Assembly: GCA_021768245.1 (NCBI GenBank)
Contig: JAETNO010000005.1
Span: forward strand, 186,001 to 250,000
DNA: 64,000 nt
Source: Bacteroidaceae bacterium
GTDB taxonomy: Bacteria; Bacteroidota; Bacteroidia; Bacteroidales; Muribaculaceae
Reading direction: 5' to 3'
Numbering within the stretch: position 1 is the first letter of the stretch; every line of letters starts with the position of its first letter. Shown here one piece after another: positions 17,784 through 26,605 of the stretch. The notes under the pieces are model-generated. The model did no database searches. It was given only the letters and a program-made list of their open reading frames with translations, and had not been told where the DNA came from. Both the position numbers and the translations under genes were made by a program.

Positions 17784-18206
17784 ATGAAACTGCTGATTAT
17801 CAACGGCCCGAATTTAAATCTTCTCGGCACACGGGAGCCTGAAATATATGGAAACCGCACGTTCGAGTCATATCTCGTGGAACTGCGCGGGATGCTCGAC
17901 GGCGACGAGGTGGAATATCTCCAATCGAACCACGAAGGGGACATAATAGATTTCCTCCACAACACGGATGCCGACGGGGTGATACTCAACGCGGGCGCCT
18001 ATACCCACACGTCGCTCGCCATCGCCGACGCTATAGCAGGCATAAGCACCCCTGTAATCGAAGTCCACATATCGAACACGGCTTCGCGGGAGGCTATACG
18101 CCACACCTCGCTGATAGCCCCGGTGTGTCGCGGAACTATCACCGGCTTCGGACTGAATTCATATTTCCTTGCCGCGCAGGCATTCGTGATGGGTCATGTC
18201 AGCTGA
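17784..18206 (+). CDS. aroQ: 3-dehydroquinate dehydratase, type II
   Basis: Third step of the shikimate pathway: dehydrates 3-dehydroquinate to 3-dehydroshikimate. The small type II enzyme (140 residues, a dodecamer in characterised members) is recognised from NGPNLNLLGTREPEIYG with active-site Arg17 and Tyr22, NAGAYTHTSLA (Asn69, His75) and EVHISN (His95). It overlaps the next gene by 11 bases. aroA of the same pathway is in this window, 30 kb away and on the other strand. Confidence 0.96.
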   Translation: MKLLIINGPNLNLLGTREPEIYGNRTFESYLVELRGMLDGDEVEYLQSNHEGDIIDFLHNTDADGVILNAGAYTHTSLAIADAIAGISTPVIEVHISNTASREAIRHTSLIAPVCRGTITGFGLNSYFLAAQAFVMGHVS

Positions 18207-18837
18207 AATCGGCGACTATATCTTAGCCCACATCTCGCCTGAGCCAGAGCATCTTCACAGGCTTTACCGCCGGACGCATCTGCGCCATCTCTATCCGAGG
18301 ATGTGTTCGGGACATCTGCAAGGGAGGGTGCTCGCCATGCTCTCGGCCATGATATCGCCGAAGAGGGTGCTCGAATTAGGAACCTACACAGGCTACTCGG
18401 CCCTCTGTCTTGCCGAGGGACTGGCACCTGAGGGGACTGTGCACACAATCGAGGTGGACGACGAGATGGCCGACGAACTCACGGAACTGTTTTCGAGCGC
18501 TCCGGGGGGCGACAGGATACGCCTCCATATAGGCGACGCGGAAGAAATAATCCCGCAGATAGATGAAAAATGGGACCTCGTCTATATCGACGCAAACAAG
18601 CGGCGCTATGCGGAATATCTTGACGCTGTGTTGCCACGACTTCGCGAGGGAGGCTTCATAATCGCCGACAACACGCTGTGGGACGGCAAGGTGACGGACA
18701 CGGAGAGCAACCACGACGCCCAGACCGTGGCCCTCGACCGGTTCAACACAATAGCGGCCACGCATCCCGGGCTCGAGACGGTGATACTCCCGATGCGCGA
18801 CGGACTTACATTAATGAGAAAGAAAACTACGGTTTAA
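18196..18837 (+). CDS. O-methyltransferase, class I SAM-dependent (COMT/CCoAOMT-like)
   Basis: A 213-residue enzyme of the methyltransferase-3 family that uses S-adenosylmethionine and a divalent cation to methylate hydroxyl groups. Motif I is ELGTYTGYS (residues 60-68); VHTIEVDDE carries the acidic residue that binds the SAM ribose; YIDANKRRY and DNTLWDGKV carry metal-binding acidic residues. It overlaps aroQ by 11 bases at its start and overlaps the convergent ribF by 11 bases at its end. The natural substrate is unknown; catechol-like small molecules are typical for relatives. Confidence 0.88.
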   Translation: MSAEIGDYILAHISPEPEHLHRLYRRTHLRHLYPRMCSGHLQGRVLAMLSAMISPKRVLELGTYTGYSALCLAEGLAPEGTVHTIEVDDEMADELTELFSSAPGGDRIRLHIGDAEEIIPQIDEKWDLVYIDANKRRYAEYLDAVLPRLREGGFIIADNTLWDGKVTDTESNHDAQTVALDRFNTIAATHPGLETVILPMRDGLTLMRKKTTV

Positions 18838-19756
18838 CCAGTTTGCGGACTTTGGCCGCGTCGGCTTCGAGCTGGGCACGGAGTTTGTCGATAGACTGGA
18901 AACGCTGCTCGCCACGGAGATAGCTGACAAACTCTACGATAATCTCTTCCTCGTAGAGATAGCCCGTATAGTCGAGTATATGGGCTTCAATCGAAATTTT
19001 GCCAGGCGCGAGAGGGTCGCTGACGGTCGGACGGAAACCGATGTTGACCATGGCGGGACGCCTGACGCCGTCGGGAGTCACGACAACAGCGGCATAAGCT
19101 CCGGGCTTGGGGATAAGCACTTCCTTGTCGGCCGGCATGAGGTTGGCAGTTGGAAAGCCAATCTTACGACCGAGATGCTCGCCGTTTTTCACCACCCCGC
19201 GCAGACAGTAGTTGTGGCCAAGAGACTCCGCAGCCTTTTCGGGAGAGCCAGTAAGGAGACTGTTGCGAATCAGTGAGGAACTGACACGCGAAGCCGCACC
19301 ACGATATTCAGGAGCCTGAATCACTTCCACCCCCACTTCCGCCCCGAGACGGCGATAGTCGTCGAAAGCCCCCGGACGGTCATGACCGAAACGGTTGTTG
19401 AACCCGAGGACAAGGGCGTCGATGCCATAGGAGCGATGGAGCATGGAGAGGAATTCCTTGGCGCTCTTATAGCGAAGGCGGTCGTTGAAAGCGAGCATGA
19501 TGATATCCTCGGCCCCGGCCTCGTCGAGAAGACGGAGACGGTCTTCGAGCGATGTGAGCAGGCCAGGAGATTCGAGCGGCCTCACGATTGAAAGCGGATG
19601 GCGCGAAAAGGTTATGACCGCAGGGGTGAGCCTGCGGGTTCCAGCTTCGAGGCGAAGATAGTCAATCAGGAACCTGTGTCCGAGATGGACGCCGTCGTAC
19701 ATGCCCACGGCTGCGATGCGCCGTCGCGATGAGTCGCTTTTGGTTATGATTCTCAT
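18827..19756 (-). CDS. ribF: Bifunctional riboflavin kinase / FMN adenylyltransferase
   Basis: Makes FMN from riboflavin and ATP and then FAD. The N-terminal nucleotidyltransferase domain has GMYDGVHLGH (residues 18-27) in place of the more usual GxFDGVHxGH, and SSSLIRN near 160; the C-terminal kinase domain has GRKIGFPTANL, followed by GAYAAVV and the FRPT region. The 309-residue length is normal. It lies downstream of the HAD gene (55-base gap, same strand) and its 3' end overlaps that of the methyltransferase gene on the other strand by 11 bases. Confidence 0.96.
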   Translation of the reverse strand: MRIITKSDSSRRRIAAVGMYDGVHLGHRFLIDYLRLEAGTRRLTPAVITFSRHPLSIVRPLESPGLLTSLEDRLRLLDEAGAEDIIMLAFNDRLRYKSAKEFLSMLHRSYGIDALVLGFNNRFGHDRPGAFDDYRRLGAEVGVEVIQAPEYRGAASRVSSSLIRNSLLTGSPEKAAESLGHNYCLRGVVKNGEHLGRKIGFPTANLMPADKEVLIPKPGAYAAVVVTPDGVRRPAMVNIGFRPTVSDPLAPGKISIEAHILDYTGYLYEEEIIVEFVSYLRGEQRFQSIDKLRAQLEADAAKVRKLVKP

Positions 19757-19811
19757 GATAGCTTAACGTATTGGAGAGGGGGATTGTTTCAGGTTGGAAC
19801 TCAGGATTGTT

Positions 19812-20441
19812 TCAGGAATTTTCGGCCATGAAACCGGCGAGGAGGTCGGCAAATTCATCGCCGGGACGGACGAGCACGGCCTTATAGCCGTAGGAGCGGG
19901 CGGCATCGACATTCTTTTGCGAATCATCGAAAAAGAGGGTCTCGGCGGGATCCATGTGGCCGAGACGCGAGGCATAGTCGAAAATCTCCCTGCCCGGTTT
20001 GCAGCACTTAGCCTCATAGGAAGTGAAGATACCGTCGAAATAGTCGGCCATCTCCATCCCTTCGACGCGGAAGGCTTCGGCAATCCTGCTCTCCATCATA
20101 ATCGGGTTGGTGTTGGAAAGAAGAAGGACACGATAGTCCTTGCGGAGTTCACGCAAAGCTTTGAGACGCTCCACAGGGATGCCTATAAGGAATTCGTTGA
20201 AAGCCTCATCGATTTCGGCATCAGTGACCGAAGGGTCGCGGAAGAGCGGGCGGACGCGGCGGTGGAACTCCTTGGCGTCAATCTCCCCTGCCTCAAGGGC
20301 GAGGAATTCGCCCTGCTGGCCATAAAGGCCAAGGAATTCATCGGGATTCTCCATGCCAAGCTTGCGGAAAGCCCTGACGCAACGCTCGCGGTCAAGGTCC
20401 ATTATGACACCTCCAAGGTCGAAAAGCAGATTCTTTATCAT
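19812..20441 (-). CDS. HAD-superfamily hydrolase (YihX-like phosphatase)
   Basis: A 209-residue haloacid-dehalogenase-type phosphatase with a helical cap. Motif I is FDLGGVIMD (nucleophile Asp8; the second position typical of DxDGT is changed to GGV, as in YihX-type sugar-phosphate phosphatases, with Asp15 downstream), motif II LLLSNTN, motif III Lys in AKCCKPGREIF, and motif IV LFFDDSQKN. Relatives act on sugar phosphates or on FMN. Because ribF follows on the same strand after 55 bases, a role in flavin metabolism is possible but unproven. Confidence 0.85.
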   Translation of the reverse strand: MIKNLLFDLGGVIMDLDRERCVRAFRKLGMENPDEFLGLYGQQGEFLALEAGEIDAKEFHRRVRPLFRDPSVTDAEIDEAFNEFLIGIPVERLKALRELRKDYRVLLLSNTNPIMMESRIAEAFRVEGMEMADYFDGIFTSYEAKCCKPGREIFDYASRLGHMDPAETLFFDDSQKNVDAARSYGYKAVLVRPGDEFADLLAGFMAENS

Positions 20442-20541
20442 CAGATTATGTTGTTTTCAGGACAGCAGACAGGCCATATCTCACGCCATGTTCCATCCTA
20501 ACTATCAATAAATTATCCAAAAGTCAGACTTCACGGGTCCA

Positions 20542-20600
20542 TACTTTTGCTATTAAACCCCTCAAAGTTACATAAAAAACACGATTTTTTAGTAACTTTG
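20542..20600. promoter_or_regulatory. Divergent -7 boxes between the HAD gene and pyrG
   Basis: Rightward -7 candidates are TACTTTTG (20542-20549) and TAACTTTG (20593-20600), the latter 44 bases before the pyrG start. A leftward TAACTTTG (complement of 20563-20570) lies 121 bases before the HAD gene. No convincing -33 boxes were found. Confidence 0.5.
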
Positions 20601-20644
20601 CGCTTTAATTGGCGAAAGTATATCCCCATATCATATTTTGAAGC

Positions 20645-22279
20645 GTGGAAACAAAATACATTTTTGTCACGGGCGGCGTGGTTTCGTCACTCGGTAAAGG
20701 AATCATTTCTTCCTCTTTAGCCTGCCTTCTGAAAGCGCGCGGCTACAGGGTCACTATCCAAAAGTTCGACCCCTATATCAACATCGACCCCGGAACCCTG
20801 AATCCTTACGAGCACGGGGAGTGCTACGTGACAGTCGACGGTCACGAGGCGGACCTCGACCTCGGCCACTACGAACGCTTCACAAATATCCAGACCACAA
20901 AGGCAAACAACGTGACGACCGGACGCATCTACAAGAGCGTCATAGAGAAGGAACGCCGCGGCGACTATCTCGGAAAGACCGTACAGATCATCCCGCATAT
21001 CACGGATGAAATCAAGCGCAACGTGGTGGCACTCGGCAACACGGGCAATTTCGATTTCGTCATTACGGAAATCGGCGGCGTCGTTGGCGACATCGAGTCG
21101 CTACCCTTCCTTGAAGCAGTGCGCCAGCTCCGATGGGAACTGGAGGACAACAGCCTCTGCGTCCATCTCACCTATGTGCCCTTCATCGCAGCGGCCAAGG
21201 AACTTAAGACCAAGCCGACACAGCACTCTGTCAAGCAACTACAGCAGCTCGGCATACAGCCTGACATCCTCGTGCTGCGTACAGAGCACGATATCCCGAC
21301 GGCAATGCGCAAGAAAATCGCGCAGTTCTGCAACGTGGCGCCCGACGCCGTGGTGCAGAGCGCGGACGCAAGGAGCATCTATGACGTGCCCGTGCTCATG
21401 CACGAGCAGCATCTCGACGAAATTGTGCTCCGCAAGATGGACATAGAACCACAGGGACAGCCCGACATGGGCCCATGGAAGGAGTTCCTGACAAAAATGC
21501 GCACAGCTGAAAAAAAGGTGAGCATAGGGCTCGTCGGTAAATACGTGGAGCTTCAGGATGCCTACAAGTCAATAAACGAGGCTCTTTTCCAGGCGGCCAC
21601 CTATGCCGACCGCATACTTGACCTGAAATATATCCACTCCGAGAGACTGACAGCCGAGAATGTCGACGAACAGCTCGGAGAGCTCGACGGAGTGATAATA
21701 GCCCCGGGCTTCGGACAGAGAGGCATCGAGGGAAAATTCGTGGCACTGGAGTGGTGCCGCACTCACGACGTGCCTACATTCGGCATCTGCCTCGGCATGC
21801 AGTGTATGGTAATAGAATTCGCCCGCAATGTGCTCGGGCTAAAGGAAGCGAACTCCACGGAGATGCAGCCCCACACCCCCGACAATGTGATAGACCTCAT
21901 GGAGGAGCAGAAGTCAATATCCAACATGGGTGGCACAATGCGCCTCGGGGCCTATGACTGCGAGCTGCTTCCCGGCTCCAAGGCCGCCAAGGCCTACGGC
22001 AGCACCCGTGTCAGCGAGCGTCACCGCCACCGCTTCGAGTTCAACAACGACTACCGCCGGCGCTTCGAGGAGGCGGGGATGAAATGCGTGGGCGAGAATC
22101 CCGCGACACATCTTGTGGAGGTCGTCGAACTGCCTGACCACAGATGGTATATAGGCACACAGTACCATCCCGAATATTCATCGACAGTGCTCTCACCCTC
22201 ACCGCTTTTCATGGACTTCGTGAAATCGGCGATAGCATATGGAGAGGAACGGAACATTGAAAAATTTGACGAAAAATAA
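20645..22279 (+). CDS. pyrG: CTP synthase (GTG start)
   Basis: Last step of CTP synthesis: ATP-dependent amination of UTP with ammonia from glutamine. The amidoligase domain starts METKYIFVTGGVVSSLGKG with the P-loop; GECYVTVDGHEADLDLGHYE and DIESLPFLEA are family signatures. The C-terminal glutamine amidotransferase domain carries the nucleophile in GICLGMQ (Cys382), with the His/Glu pair in HPEYSS. The initiation codon is GTG: an in-frame TGA lies at 20639-20641, and no ATG occurs before the P-loop. The 544-residue length is typical. The stop codon overlaps the yidC start (TAATG). Confidence 0.98.
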   Translation: METKYIFVTGGVVSSLGKGIISSSLACLLKARGYRVTIQKFDPYINIDPGTLNPYEHGECYVTVDGHEADLDLGHYERFTNIQTTKANNVTTGRIYKSVIEKERRGDYLGKTVQIIPHITDEIKRNVVALGNTGNFDFVITEIGGVVGDIESLPFLEAVRQLRWELEDNSLCVHLTYVPFIAAAKELKTKPTQHSVKQLQQLGIQPDILVLRTEHDIPTAMRKKIAQFCNVAPDAVVQSADARSIYDVPVLMHEQHLDEIVLRKMDIEPQGQPDMGPWKEFLTKMRTAEKKVSIGLVGKYVELQDAYKSINEALFQAATYADRILDLKYIHSERLTAENVDEQLGELDGVIIAPGFGQRGIEGKFVALEWCRTHDVPTFGICLGMQCMVIEFARNVLGLKEANSTEMQPHTPDNVIDLMEEQKSISNMGGTMRLGAYDCELLPGSKAAKAYGSTRVSERHRHRFEFNNDYRRRFEEAGMKCVGENPATHLVEVVELPDHRWYIGTQYHPEYSSTVLSPSPLFMDFVKSAIAYGEERNIEKFDEK

Positions 22280-24366
22280 TGGATAGAAATTCAATTATCG
22301 GCCTATTGTTAATGGGCCTCATCATCTTCGGCTTCACCTACATCAACCGTCCCTCGGCAGAGGAACTGGAACGTCAGCGCATAGAGCGCGAGCAGATGGA
22401 GGCGCAGGAAGCCCAAAAGGCCGCCGACCCGGGCGCGCTGAAATTTGACTCCATCACCGCCGCTGAAATCGCCACCATCAAGAGCACGGTGCGCGAACTC
22501 GGCACGACCGACAGCGTCAGCGGGCTGACGAGGCTCAAAGTCGACAAGGCCGACCTGACCCTCAATGCCGACGGGACATTGGAAGGCACAGTTGACGCCG
22601 ACGGACGCCAGGTAGCGGTGGCCGACCTTCTTGACAATTCAAAGGCCCTGTCGGTGACTACAGGCATCCCTGCGGTCAACAATCTCCGCAAGTCACTGGC
22701 CACAGCCGCTCGCTACCGAGGCTTCGCACGCCACCTTTCGGGCGACTCCACAACCGTGAAACTCGAGAATAAGCTTCTCAGCCTCGAAATTTCCAATAAA
22801 GGAGGTGTGATTTCACGCGCCACGCTCCGCGACTACGACAGCTATGACTCCACGAAAGTGGCCCTGCTCTCACCCGAGACCGACCTCTACAGCTTCACGC
22901 TGACTTCGGCCAACCAACGCTTCGACACCCACGAATTCTACTTCACTCCTGTGGAGGTCAGCGACTCGTCGGTGCTGATGCGTCTCGACCTCGGCGACGG
23001 AGCCATGTGGGGCATCCGATACACGCTCCCTTCTGACGGCTATCTCGTGGACATCGACATAGTGCAGGAGGGGATGCAGAGCATCATCCCGACCTCTGTG
23101 GCAAGCATGGACTTCACATGGCACCAGAAGATGCGCCGAAACGAGGCCGGCAGAGTGTTCGAGGAGAGAAATTCCGCGCTCTATTATATGTATACCGACG
23201 GCGATGTCGACAACCTCAGCGAGGGGGGCGACGACACGGAGGAAATCAACCAGCGCCTCAAATGGGTGAGCTGCAAGAACCAGTTTTTCTCGGCTGTGCT
23301 CATGGCACGCACGAATTTCACCGGCGGACAGCTCACGAGCAGCGAGCTGAAGGACAATCCCGATTTCATCAAGGAGATGAACATCGACATGACGCTCGAA
23401 TACTCGGCATCGCAGGCCAATCCTGCAAGTTTCGTGATGTATCTCGGCCCCAACTCATATCCCGTGATGGAGGAAATCGAGGACAAGATATTCCCTGACG
23501 AGAACATGCACCTGACGAAGCTTATCCCGCTCGGATGGCCGATTTTCCGCTGGATCAACACCCTCATCGTTATCCCGGTGTTCAATATCCTCGGGTCGTT
23601 CATCTCAAACTACGGCATCATCATCCTGCTGCTGACCATATTCATAAAGCTGCTTCTCTTCCCCTTCACCTACAAGAGCTATATGTCGCAGGCCCGCATG
23701 CGCCTGCTCGCTCCTGAAATCAAGGCCATCAACGACAAGTATCCCGGCAATGAGAACGCCATGAAGCGCCAGCAGGAGACCATGGCCCTCTATTCACGCG
23801 CGGGAGCCAATCCGCTTTCGGGCTGCCTGCCGATGCTGCTCCAGATGCCTATACTCGTGGCTATGTTCTGGTTCTTCCCGTCGGCCATAGAGCTGCGCGG
23901 AGAGTCATTCCTCTGGGCCAAGGACCTCTCGGCTCCCGACGCCATAGTGTCGTGGACAGCCAACATACCTTTCATCTCAAGCACTTTCGGCAACCATATC
24001 AGTCTCTTCTGCCTCCTGATGACGGTGACCAACATCATCTATACGCGCATCAACATGCAGAACCAGCCTTCGTCGGGGATGCCGGGCATGAAGTGGATGA
24101 TGTATCTGATGCCGGTGATGTTCCTTTTTATCTTCAACAACTATGCCGCCGGCCTGAGCTACTATTATTTCCTCTCGCTGCTCATCACCATCGTGCAGAC
24201 CTATATCTTCCGCAAGTGCGTTTCTGAAGAGAAGATGCGCGCGAAGATGGCCGAGAGCGCACGCAAGCCCAAAAAGAAATCGGGCTTCATGGTGCGTCTC
24301 GAAGAGGCCCAGCGCAAGCAGCAGGCAATGCTCCGCGAACAGCAGAAGCGCCAGGGACGCAGATAA
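22279..24366 (+). CDS. yidC: Membrane protein insertase YidC
   Basis: Inserts and folds inner-membrane proteins, alone or with SecYEG. The architecture is that of diderm YidC: an N-terminal membrane anchor (residues 5-22), a large periplasmic beta-super-sandwich domain to about residue 370, then the conserved five-helix core from about 420 (NYGIIILLLTIFIKLLLFPF, NPLSGCLPMLLQMPILVAMF, MKWMMYLMPVMFLFIFNNYA) and a basic C-terminal tail (KPKKKSGF...RQGRR) that probably contacts ribosomes. The 695-residue length is at the long end. It overlaps pyrG by one base, so the two are translationally coupled; a terminator follows. Confidence 0.97.
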   Translation: MDRNSIIGLLLMGLIIFGFTYINRPSAEELERQRIEREQMEAQEAQKAADPGALKFDSITAAEIATIKSTVRELGTTDSVSGLTRLKVDKADLTLNADGTLEGTVDADGRQVAVADLLDNSKALSVTTGIPAVNNLRKSLATAARYRGFARHLSGDSTTVKLENKLLSLEISNKGGVISRATLRDYDSYDSTKVALLSPETDLYSFTLTSANQRFDTHEFYFTPVEVSDSSVLMRLDLGDGAMWGIRYTLPSDGYLVDIDIVQEGMQSIIPTSVASMDFTWHQKMRRNEAGRVFEERNSALYYMYTDGDVDNLSEGGDDTEEINQRLKWVSCKNQFFSAVLMARTNFTGGQLTSSELKDNPDFIKEMNIDMTLEYSASQANPASFVMYLGPNSYPVMEEIEDKIFPDENMHLTKLIPLGWPIFRWINTLIVIPVFNILGSFISNYGIIILLLTIFIKLLLFPFTYKSYMSQARMRLLAPEIKAINDKYPGNENAMKRQQETMALYSRAGANPLSGCLPMLLQMPILVAMFWFFPSAIELRGESFLWAKDLSAPDAIVSWTANIPFISSTFGNHISLFCLLMTVTNIIYTRINMQNQPSSGMPGMKWMMYLMPVMFLFIFNNYAAGLSYYYFLSLLITIVQTYIFRKCVSEEKMRAKMAESARKPKKKSGFMVRLEEAQRKQQAMLREQQKRQGRR

Positions 24367-24421
24367 ATCCGCAGGAAATAAAAATCCATACAGAGTCTCC
24401 TATTCGAGACTTAACCCATAC

Positions 24422-24465
24422 GGCACTCCAGAAGCCATGTGTCTGGCTTTTGGAGTGCCTTGTTT
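24422..24465 (+). terminator. Rho-independent terminator of pyrG-yidC
   Basis: Arms 24422-24437 and 24444-24459 form a 16-bp stem with a single G-U type mismatch and a 6-base loop, followed by TTGTTT. It starts 56 bases after the yidC stop. Confidence 0.85.
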
Positions 24466-24884
24466 ATAGCGCCATACAAAGGCCCTGCATAGAGGGGAAA
24501 TGTTATATAAAAATTTTTATATATATAAGTTTTTTTATATAAGTAACAGCAATTATTCTATATGACACATATTGGGATAATTTATTAATTATTGTTTTCA
24601 ATTGTTAATGCACATTGGGAGGGGGAGTATGCAATTTGAGGCTCTGAGGGCATTTGTTTCATCTTGGCGGGGTAATTCAGAACAACGGAGAAGTGTTTTA
24701 GGATAATTTTATTGTTAAAAAACATATATTTTTTTGGCGCAGAGAGGGTTTTAGGGCTAACTTTGCCCCCGATTTTAGAGGCTCTTTTAAAATTCCAGTC
24801 AATTTTGAGCCGAGAATTTTTAGACGGACATGGTCAATATGATGATATAAACGCCTTTGTCCCAAACAGATTAACAAATCCTTT
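24466..24884 (+). promoter_or_regulatory. AT-rich intergenic region with the FadL-gene promoter
   Basis: There are about 420 bases without a convincing gene. The AT-rich first part (24500-24620) shows no structure I can assign. A good promoter lies at 24733-24765: -33 TTTG (24733-24736), a 21-base spacer and -7 TAACTTTG (24758-24765). It gives an mRNA leader of roughly 110 bases in front of the FadL-type gene. Confidence 0.6.
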
Positions 24885-26324
24885 ATGAAGAAATTCTTAT
24901 TATCGGCCATCGCAGTCACTTCAATCTGCGGCATCACCCGGGCCGAAGGCTACCAAATCAATTCACTTTCTGCAAAACAAATCGGCATGGGCCATACGGG
25001 TATCGCCCTGAAACTTGGAGCCGAGAGCATGTTTTTCAATCCCGCCGGCATGGCTTTCATGGACAAGACCCTCGACCTGAGCGGCTCCGTCACCGGTATC
25101 ATGCCCACATGCACCGCCACTGTCAACGGAAAGGATTACGAGACCGACAACGGCGTCTCCACCCCTATCGGAGTCCATGCAGCCTTCTCCATATATGACA
25201 ATCTCAAGGCGGGAGTATCGTTCTACACCCCCTATGGCTCATCGATAAACTGGACCGACAACTGGCCCGGAGCGGTGCTCAACCAGAATGTCAACCTGAA
25301 GGTGTTCACAATCCAGCCCACCGTGGCATGGGCCATCACCCCGAAACTTTCAATCGGAGCCGGCGCGATGATTTCATGGGGCACCGTCGACCTTAACAAG
25401 GGACTCGTTTCAGCCGAGACCATGGACAAGTCCATCGCAATGCTCCAGAGCCTCAACCAGCTTCCCGCTGAAACGCCCATGTTCGGCACCACCACTCCCG
25501 CCTCCGTCAATCTCAACGGCAAGGCTGACATAGTCGTAGGCTTGAACGTAGGAGCGATGTATAACGCCACCGACCGACTGACATTCGGCGCGTCATTCCG
25601 CTCAAAAATGGCCATGAGGGTCAAATCGGGCGACGCATCCGTGAAATATGCCAACGCCGTGGCTCAGAATATCCTCGGTGAGAACCTCGACCTGCTCAAT
25701 GCCGCCAACTTCAAGGCGGAGATGCCGGCTCCCTGGGTGCTCGGATTCGGGGTGTCATACAAGCCTGTCAATAAACTCACGCTTGCTTTCGACGCCCGTC
25801 TGACCGGCTGGCACGCCTATAAGAGACTCGATATCGAATTCCTGAGCGAACAGCTCACTCCCTACAACCAGAACATCGCCAAGAAATATAAGAATTCATG
25901 GTGCTACTCACTTGGCGCGCAATATGCGGTGACCGACCGTTTCGACGCCCGCCTCGGACTGATGGTCGATACATCTCCCGTCAACAAGAAATATTACAAC
26001 CCCGAGACTCCGGGCATGACCAAGATTGAGCCTACTTGCGGCCTTTCATTCCGCCCCATCCCGAGACTTTCAATCGACGTGGCGTTCATGTATGTGGCCG
26101 GCCTCGGGGTCGACGGAGTCTCATGTGAGTATGAAGACCTTCTCGGCAAGATGATGCCCGCCAAAGTGGCCCAGCAGCTCACTCCGGTGCTCGGAGCCGA
26201 GCAGGCAGCCGCTACCGCCTCGGCACTCGCAACCAAATTCGGCCTCTCGCCAAAGGGAGAACTCAAGGCCGACTACAAGCTCCACGCCTTCATCCCCTCA
26301 ATCGGCATCAGCTACAGTTTCTAA
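24885..26324 (+). CDS. FadL/OmpP1-family outer membrane transporter
   Basis: A 479-residue outer-membrane barrel of the family that passes hydrophobic compounds such as long-chain fatty acids. A signal peptide (MKKFLLSAIAVTSICGITRA) is followed by the FadL N-terminal signature GYQINSLSAKQIGMGHTGIA and ESMFFNPAGMAFM, which forms the hatch inside the barrel. The barrel ends in a C-terminal aromatic residue (ISYSF). It has its own promoter. The stop codon lies inside a 7-base direct repeat that flanks a MITE-like element (26320-26520), so the 3' end of the gene is the likely target of that insertion. The ligand is unknown. Confidence 0.9.
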   Translation: MKKFLLSAIAVTSICGITRAEGYQINSLSAKQIGMGHTGIALKLGAESMFFNPAGMAFMDKTLDLSGSVTGIMPTCTATVNGKDYETDNGVSTPIGVHAAFSIYDNLKAGVSFYTPYGSSINWTDNWPGAVLNQNVNLKVFTIQPTVAWAITPKLSIGAGAMISWGTVDLNKGLVSAETMDKSIAMLQSLNQLPAETPMFGTTTPASVNLNGKADIVVGLNVGAMYNATDRLTFGASFRSKMAMRVKSGDASVKYANAVAQNILGENLDLLNAANFKAEMPAPWVLGFGVSYKPVNKLTLAFDARLTGWHAYKRLDIEFLSEQLTPYNQNIAKKYKNSWCYSLGAQYAVTDRFDARLGLMVDTSPVNKKYYNPETPGMTKIEPTCGLSFRPIPRLSIDVAFMYVAGLGVDGVSCEYEDLLGKMMPAKVAQQLTPVLGAEQAAATASALATKFGLSPKGELKADYKLHAFIPSIGISYSF

Positions 26325-26520
26325 GAGATTGTCTAAATTTTATAAATAATTAATCATGAGATTTCTAAATCAAATTTCCGGCCATCTTTAAATGCCTTAT
26401 CGGCTGATTTTGCCAAGCCTCATCGGTCATAATGCCCGCATTATTCCCTCTTCAGCTCGCAAAATCACCTCGATAATCCATCTAAATCTGTCGCGGATAA
26501 AATTTAGACAATATCTAAGA
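26320..26520. mobile_element. MITE-like fold-back element with 16-bp terminal inverted repeats
   Basis: Perfect 16-bp inverted repeats at 26328-26343 (ATTGTCTAAATTTTAT) and 26497-26512 enclose about 150 bases with three further concentric pairs: 26359-26364/26484-26489, 26405-26413/26459-26467 and 26429-26434/26439-26444. The direct repeat TCTAAGA flanks the unit at 26320-26326 and 26514-26520 and looks like a target-site duplication. There is no open frame inside. The left TCTAAGA contains the stop codon of the FadL-type gene. No transposase was seen nearby. Confidence 0.6.
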
Positions 26521-26605
26521 AACTTTTTGTTATAAAATAACACATTTATTCACAAGAATATATAAATTTGTATTATTGCCAACCCCAATAATACAAATTT
26601 TTTTT

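Noticed and set aside
19780..19825. Repeated word GGATTGTTTCAGG between ribF and the HAD gene
   Set aside because: Two copies only, the second inside the HAD coding end; too short to call a functional repeat.
24466..24732. Small RNA or gene in the AT-rich gap before the FadL-type gene
   Set aside because: No convincing start, RNA family or terminator structure was seen apart from the downstream promoter.
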